Below, one piece after another: positions 57,990-64,000 of a stretch of 64,000 nucleotides of DNA. This DNA is from Collybiopsis luxurians FD-317 M1 (taxonomy: Eukaryota > Basidiomycota > Agaricomycetes > Agaricales > Omphalotaceae). The notes under the pieces were generated by a model. It had not been told where the DNA came from and did no database searches. It saw only the letters and a list, made by a program, of their open reading frames with translations. Within the stretch, counting starts at the first letter, position 1. Each line of letters begins with the position of its first letter. The DNA lies in the NCBI GenBank assembly GCA_000827265.1, contig KN834771.1:389330-453329 (forward strand). The letters are read 5' to 3'. The translations under genes and the position numbers were made by a program.

Positions 57990-59516
57990 TCACGAAGAAC
58001 TCGGGTTTCCAATAATAGAATCTTCTTCAGCCGGACAAATTGGAACCGGTTTGTTTTGCACCTCGAACGTTCCTTCAAAATCTCTGGACATGGTAACAAC
58101 AGCCTGCGCCTGTGACATCTTTTCTTCGGCAACTCGAATATCTGTGTCCGACGCAATGGATTCAGTTTGGTTGTAGTCCGTCTGACCGACGTTGCGAAAG
58201 CGAACAGTAGATATAGCGTCGTTGGGACCTAAGCGAGGCAACCTTCGCATACGCACTTCCCCACTGGCACTAAGGCTGCGGTAATACGTGTAAGGCTTGC
58301 TGTCAAAATCGCCCCCATTCTTTAGCAGCCGATAGGCGTAGGGAGATAGAATACCCAAATTAGCAATGATAAGAGCTGTACCAGACTGCGAAGTTTTTGC
58401 TTTAGGATAATTTATCTATCGGTCCGCATCATGCTTACCTCTGCTTGTGCTGTAATGGCTTCGAGCAGACCGGAAGGCCCAAGAAGGAACACAGCATGTA
58501 TGACGGAGACTACGCTGATGAGCAGGCTGGCACCGAACATCATGTATAACATCCTAAGGGTATCATTTCAGGACCGCATACGACACAATACGTGCACGAC
58601 CCACCTCCGCTTTTCTTGAGAAATGCCTACTCCTCGTAACAAGTAAATAGGAATGATGGCCAGGGCAATGTCTGCGAAAAGATCCGCTGGAAAACAAAAG
58701 AAGAAAAGAGGTCTGTAATCAGCACAGAGGCGAACCACCAAACAGAAAATACTTACTAACGAGTTCCACAATCGCGACCTTCTCGCCAAGATGACACTGC
58801 GGAGCTGCCAGTCGGTACCATGAACGATCGGAAGCACAAACGTATGTTTTTTGTGCGAGGGAGCCTGCCCACATAAGAAAGAATACGACCGCAGTCCCTT
58901 CGGTGATTTTTCGTAGCAAGAATAAAGGTGGAATAAGTCGAATCACGGAGAATATCAAACTCATCCGTGCTGCCCTGTCCAATATTCACCGTCAGTTTAC
59001 TACCTCGCGATTTCACGGACATTGACAGCATATGAAAACACTTACCATAGCGAGCATGTGAAGGATATTGAGACGAGCCTTAGATACCCAAATTACTTTG
59101 AGCTAACCACGAGGAAAGAGAAGTATCGTGGATATTATACATACCAATACGCCACGATACGAGCGGAATGACTCTCGTTCAGGGGCCCGAGACCTAACGA
59201 TGATAAGGTCACCATAAGCACGCTGTTAATTTTTTATTTTTTCCAATATTGCACAAACCAGGAGTATCGGTTCGTATCCACATTGCAATGGTCAAGAGTA
59301 GCGTGAGCAGCATAGTCAACAGGGCCCATGCATCGTCCCACCAAAGGCGTTTCGCACGACCTCTAAGATAGATTCTCAATACCGTCAGTATTTGTGCTAT
59401 GCCAAGTATGGTCGTGGTCACAACTAGACAGTGCGATACATCGGTCAATGAGTATCACAGCCGTAAAACAACTTACTGCGGTTAGCCGTAGAGCTGGGTT
59501 GTACCCAGTGAACCAT
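57990..59516 (-). CDS. Rhodopsin-like (SAT4-type) seven-helix membrane protein F
   Basis: Eight exons on the minus strand (59516-59477, 59423-59259, 59193-59145, 59078-59046, 58974-58757, 58686-58605, 58553-58439, 58385-57990) give 365 residues. Exon 1 (40 nt) and the exons of 33, 82 and 115 nt match those of genes A-E. The GC-AG intron found in A-D is absent: exon 2 here is the fused equivalent of their exons 2 and 3. Signature segments: RIYLRGRAKRLWWDDAW, MSLIFSVIRLIPPLF, LSPYAYRLLKNGGDFDSKP. It has a cytosolic tail of about 100 residues (RRLPRLGPND..., ending NPSSS) shared with relic G. It is the intact member of the three rhodopsin copies next to giant genes. Confidence 0.78.
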
Positions 59517-60763
59517 CACTATTTACATGAAATGTGCAAAGAAAGGTCGTAGATGGGTGAGGTGGAGGGGAGGGAGGAATAATACGATTATCGTCCAGCA
59601 TCTGGCTATAAAAAAGGGTCCGCATTTTATATGGATGATTGAATCTTCCCTGCACAGTATATTCGTAACTGTTAACTGGAGCACCCGGTACGCATCAAAA
59701 AGACTCCCCTCTCCTTTCAAATCTGGTCGCGGTTCAATCTAGCTCATTTAATTCAAAATTGAGTGAAATGTCAACCTGACCGCCAATGTCATTGAGTCAC
59801 ACGAACGCCCCCTTCGTCCCGACTCCCCAGACGTCCGACAGAGCGGCTCCGGATAGACTAAAGAGTAAAAAATAACCACATAGCCAAAAAGGTGGATGAA
59901 CTCTTTGTCGTTCACCTTACATCTCTATAGCACCCCAGATTGAGGCGGCCCAGATTGAGATTGAGGCGGCGGAGATGGGTAAACCATATGGGAGGTTTCT
60001 GGCTGGTTTCTACGACTCGACAGGGGAGCTACGTAACAATCTGATTGACCTTACAGCAGGGACGGCGCCACGAAGGAAAAAAAGAGAGAGATGTTCACTT
60101 GGATAGCCACAGACCGACCAGAATCAGTCAGCACTTCGATATGAAACTACAAACATGGAATAAGGTATAGAAAATATCATATATGTATCCATGTTGGCCC
60201 GAAAGGAGCGAATTTCACAATGCCCTTCCATCCCTGAGGCCTTATCCACCGGAACAAAGTAGCATCCCGACAACTTGACGCGGAGCCGAATAAGCTAAAA
60301 AGCCGTTCGAAAAACCGCAAAGCCGAGCGAAGCCTTCAATACCATGCCATGTTTATGTATATACATTTACTACTGTACGATGCGATTATAGAAATACAGA
60401 GAAAAATGGATGTCAAAAACACAAGTAGATTGTTGAAATCCGAACTACTATGATAATTTTGTTTCTAAACCTCCAGAGAATGCAAAAAAAACTCCTCCCC
60501 AACATGGCCTCGAGTATGATCGATCAAAGGGTCTAAAGAAATCACGAACTCTTTCCTCGACGACTTCAAATAAACCCCAACGCACTTGAGCAACATATCC
60601 AGAAGGAGCAACCAACTCAACGTATCAAACGTTTTCCAAGCTTAGCGAGAAGCAGTGCCCAATTGGAATATCCACCCACATGTACGCCGTCGACAAGCAG
60701 GAGAGACTTCTAGCTTATAAGTTAACGAATGCGGGGCGCTGTTGAAGCGCAGAGTCCGAACGT
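59517..60763. other. Intergenic region
   Basis: The first 200 bp is the promoter region of gene F, also found beside relic H. The rest shows no gene or strong repeat; near 59940-59975 there is a short tandem GATTGAGGCGGC-type repeat. Confidence 0.4.
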
Positions 60764-62210
60764 TTAAGCGTGGTTTTGACGGGCCCAGCGAGCAGCCTCG
60801 ACAAGGTTGATAAGAGAGGCCTCAGTCTCCTTCCAACCACGGGTCTTCAAGCCACAGTCCTAAGTAAAAGAATGAGTATGGAACTGGGCTTACGACAGAA
60901 AATGCTTACAGGGTTGACATAGAGAAGAGACTGGTCAAGGTAGGCAAGCATGGCCTTGAGACGCTCCTGGATCTCAACATTGCCGGGAACACGCGGAGAG
61001 CGTACATCGTAAACACCTGGACCAATGTTATTGGAGTATCCGTAGTGCCTGAAGGTGTTGATGAGCTTCAAGTCACTCTTGGGTGCCTCAATCAAGATGA
61101 CGAGATGAGGGAAGATATCGTCGGAGTAGCAGAAGTGAGAGTGCGTCTGGGTGTGGTCACCGACACCAGCAGTGGAGAGCTTGAAGGAGTTTCCAGCCCA
61201 GTTGAGGTAAGAATTCCAGTCAGCGCGACGAAGGGGAAGCTACAATGAAAAAGTCAGAACCTCGCAACGCGGCATCAAATGTTCATATGCCACTTACTCC
61301 CTCACGAAGAGCAGGTTCGTCAACCTGGATAGCCTTAATACCGGCAGCTTCGAGATCAATGACCTCATCACGAAGAGCGAGAGCGAGTTGCTGAGCCTGA
61401 ATCTCACGGGAAATGTCGACTCGAGGGAAAGACCAGTTCAAAATAGTCACCGGTCCAGTCAACATTCCTTTCATGGGTTTGCTGGTGAAACTCTGAGCGT
61501 ACTTGCTCCAGCGGACGGTCATGGGCTCCTTGCGGGTAACGTCAGAGACAATGGTGGGAGGACGGACATAACTACAAGGAGTAAGAGTAAGGACACATTG
61601 TTGCGACATCGTTGCGAAATACATACCGAGAGCCATAAAATTGAACCCAGGCGTTTTGGGTAAAAACAAAGCCGGAAAGACGTTCTCTAAAGTATTGGAC
61701 CAGGTCATTTCGCTCGGGTTCTCCGTGCACCAACAGATCGAGACCAATTCGCTCTTGGAAGCGGACGGCAGATTTAGTTTCCTTCTCAATGAATTTCTCG
61801 TACTCTTCCTCGGTGATCTCGCCCTTGCTGAGTCTAGTACTCCTTGGTTTACTGGAAAAACATGTCAAGACACAAAAGTAACAATTTGCAGGAACGGTTA
61901 AACTTACAGGGAATGAACCAATAGTAGTGGTGGGGGATTTAGGCAAGCTAAGAATCCTCTGGGCCTCGAGACGGGCGGTGAATGAGCTCTTCCTCTCGCA
62001 CTGGTCGGGGTGACGGAAGCTACACGCTTACGAACGGAGTCGTCAGAGTTCTTCTCGAAACCACGGGGCTTAGCGATAGAGGTACGGTTTGCCTCGAGAG
62101 CCGTGGTGATGGCAGCATCTTGGGAGCCAGAGACGACGGCCGCAATGGTGCCGACCGAGTTTTGTCCCGACGCCGAATCCGAATATCACGTGCTCTCCGG
62201 CTGATTCGTC
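60764..62210 (-). pseudogene. MET6: Cobalamin-independent methionine synthase, 3' fragment
   Basis: Exons on the minus strand: about 62210-61908, 61851-61627, 61571-61298, 61239-60910 and 60859-60764. They encode the C-terminal half of MetE/Met6: [88 protein letters not shown] and [11 protein letters not shown] to the normal C-terminus. The N-terminal half is missing. The linker has a one-base loss near 62012, and exon 2 begins in a damaged QTKEIR region that puts a stop after the splice. YSDDIF lacks two residues found in relatives. A functional enzyme is unlikely, although assembly errors should be excluded. The working gene is presumably elsewhere. Confidence 0.75.
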
Positions 62211-62771
62211 CATCCAACTCCGTTATCAACGTCCCCTAGTATTACTTCACTCAACCTTGACTTACTCAACGTCGTAACTCACCTATCTCGATTGGAAGGT
62301 CAAGCGCATACTCGTCTGAGCATACCTTAGTATGTAGCTCTGGCCTCCCATGCAGTATAGCATTTACTTTACATTTAAACTTGCAGATGTTTTTCCATCT
62401 TTTGGTCCATTCGCTGTTCGTCCAACTTATTCTTAAGGAAGCCAGAAGGTCAGTGGGTCAGAGGATTGGGTGAGGAACCAAAGTGGCAACGGCAACGGCA
62501 GGGCTGTATATATATTCAAGCAGAATTTATGTATAATATGTTGTAGGGAATGAAGTTTGTTTTATCTACTGTACAGATACTGGATTTGGTGGATTCTCGG
62601 CGAGGGAAGCGAGCAGCCGATAGCGACCGCATAGTCACGTGTTTCATCTCGGCATCATCTCCGAGCCAATTTCGGAAAGTTTATTGGCTGCAAATACCTC
62701 TATTCACTAGACCAACGTGTTGCAGATCAAAAGGACAAAAACAACGACCAATCCAGGTCCCGACGCTCAAT
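62211..62771. promoter_or_regulatory. Intergenic region and likely promoter of giant gene copy 3
   Basis: A TATATATA run occurs at about 62507-62514. The last 60 bp before the ATG matches the 5' flanks of copies 1 and 2 (AAAACAACGACCAA motif near 62736). Confidence 0.45.
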
Positions 62772-64000
62772 ATGGGGGGATCATTGCAGCTACGTGAAGT
62801 GGTGGACGTAAATGATACGGGCAAGATTATGCCTATTCCGGAAACCGATTTGAACGTAGATGCTGCAAAGGGAAAGAGGCCAAACAATTCAAAACTGGAG
62901 GGTACTTCAGATGGAGCATGTTTGGGAGATGTCGCGCCTTGGGCTGAGCCAGTAAGGGCGCCATTGGCTTACCCTGGGACTTCTACTGAGGATTTGTTAG
63001 CCTTCACCTTTAACATCCCCGCCACCAAAGCAATCGTCCGGCATAACAGGTCTGGATGAGGTCCCGTTCTTTTCGCATTCTCATTCAGGTAATGCTCCAG
63101 AGTCACATTCCTGTGCTTCCTCTGCCGAACCACATTCTACGCGTACTGCCAAGTCGTCTTTTGGTCTTAGCAACAACTCTAAGCCTTCGCTCCCTAGAGC
63201 ATCCTCACCCACGGCATCATCGCCAGGAGCTAGGGTAGCCAAGGCGAGGCTGGCACTGCTGTCACAGGTCACAGGGAAGAAGCGGTCGAAGTCGAAGACA
63301 CAGGAGAATAATGGCGAGCATCCGAGGTTGAGGCCAAAAATGCCACCGTTGCTGGAGGTTCCTGGCGCGGGGCCGTATTCGTCACCGGTGACTCTGCTAT
63401 CGCTGAACCAGAGGAAGAAGGGAAAGGATAAGGATAAGGAAAGAGGCAACGATGTCACTGATTTTGGAGGGTTATCCCTTGTTGCAAATTCTGAAGATGT
63501 GACAATGAAGTTGGATTTAAATCTCGACCAAATGGAAGGGATTGTTGATGCGAATGTTTTCACTTCCTCATCGCCTGCAAATGGTACTCTAATTGACAAG
63601 GGATCGCTGACTGTAATTTCTGGGGAGAATCAAAATGGCAAAGATTCGAATGTGGTGAATAATGCCAATAGGCTGAATTCCTGCACCTCCGATGCGAACC
63701 ATGATCTCAATGCTGACCATGATGTCCAACCACCTCACTCACCCACTTGGTATCCTCCCCAATCATGGGGTGTCCAGTCCCCAGATTCTGATGACCCCGA
63801 GGCAGAGGAAGAGTATTACTCTGGATCTGGCATTGGAAGCTCAAGTATCAGGTATGGACTTGAAGGGAGAAGTACCATTGGTGGTGGTAGATATTTGGTA
63901 TCTGCACGGCCAAGCCACTCAGACATGGCCAATGAGTTCACAGGATTTGCTAAACTCGGGGGACGAGCACATACTGGCCCGCTTCATCCCAGACTACTAC
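62772..64000 (+). CDS. Third copy of the RA-LRR-PP2C-kinase family, 3' end outside window
   Basis: Exon 1 is 62772-62951 and exon 2 starts at 63001 (acceptor GTTAG, same position as copies 1 and 2) and stays open to the window end, about 393 residues. The N-terminus MGGSLQLREVVDVNDTGKIM aligns with copies 1 and 2, followed by the same splice pattern, PSPLT start of exon 2, and the block KLDLNLDQMEGIVDANVF. The visible part is Ser/Asp-rich and disordered; all domains would lie beyond 64000. Whether it keeps the kinase or a cyclase domain cannot be told from this window. Confidence 0.75.

Noticed and set aside
1..64000. CRISPR arrays, operons, tRNA or rRNA genes
   Set aside because: No regularly spaced repeats with unique spacers, intron-rich eukaryotic genes throughout, and no tRNA or rRNA signature that I could recognise by eye.

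Overview
This 64 kb window reads as nuclear DNA of a filamentous basidiomycete, most likely an Agaricomycete. The evidence is short (about 45-70 nt) GT..AG introns at high density, TTAGGG-type telomeric repeats, and protein families typical of mushrooms: a Kex2-like protease, a TB2/DP1 protein, SAT4/rhodopsin-like seven-helix proteins, a berberine-bridge-type FAD oxidase and basidiomycete-style kinases. Exons were assembled by eye from the sequence, and all family names come from recognised motifs. No search was run.

Layout. 1-1013: 3' part of a single-pass membrane protein gene. 1197-5901: four tandem class I methyltransferase genes with one exon plan. 6871-11047: two intact tandem genes (+) for rhodopsin-like membrane proteins. 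11048-15204: gene-poor DNA with an interstitial telomeric array inside long inverted repeats, other foldbacks and short repeats. 15205-16391: TB2/DP1/HVA22 protein. 16392-23312: AT-rich repeat desert with hAT-like non-autonomous elements, one nested inside another foldback element. 23313-30304: three more rhodopsin-like copies on the minus strand. Two are intact and one is decayed; the decayed copy and its neighbour lie in a tandem segmental duplication. 31914-33725: conserved-looking protein of unknown function. 34086-36680: kexin. 37314-64000: a module repeated three times, made of FAD oxidase (+), rhodopsin-like gene (-) and a giant signalling gene (+), in various states of decay. A pseudogenised methionine synthase fragment sits before the third giant gene.

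The most interesting feature is the giant gene (40872-47788, a paralogue at 50981-57288, and the start of a third at 62772). Each complete copy has the N-terminal architecture of fungal adenylate cyclase (disordered region, Ras-association domain, long leucine-rich repeat array, PP2C-like domain). Where the cyclase catalytic domain should be, it carries a complete protein kinase domain. This looks like a Ras-input scaffold re-wired from cAMP synthesis to phosphorylation. The PP2C module has lost its metal-binding signature. In the second copy the intron joining the PP2C part to the kinase part has a weak GC donor, so a kinase-less product is possible.
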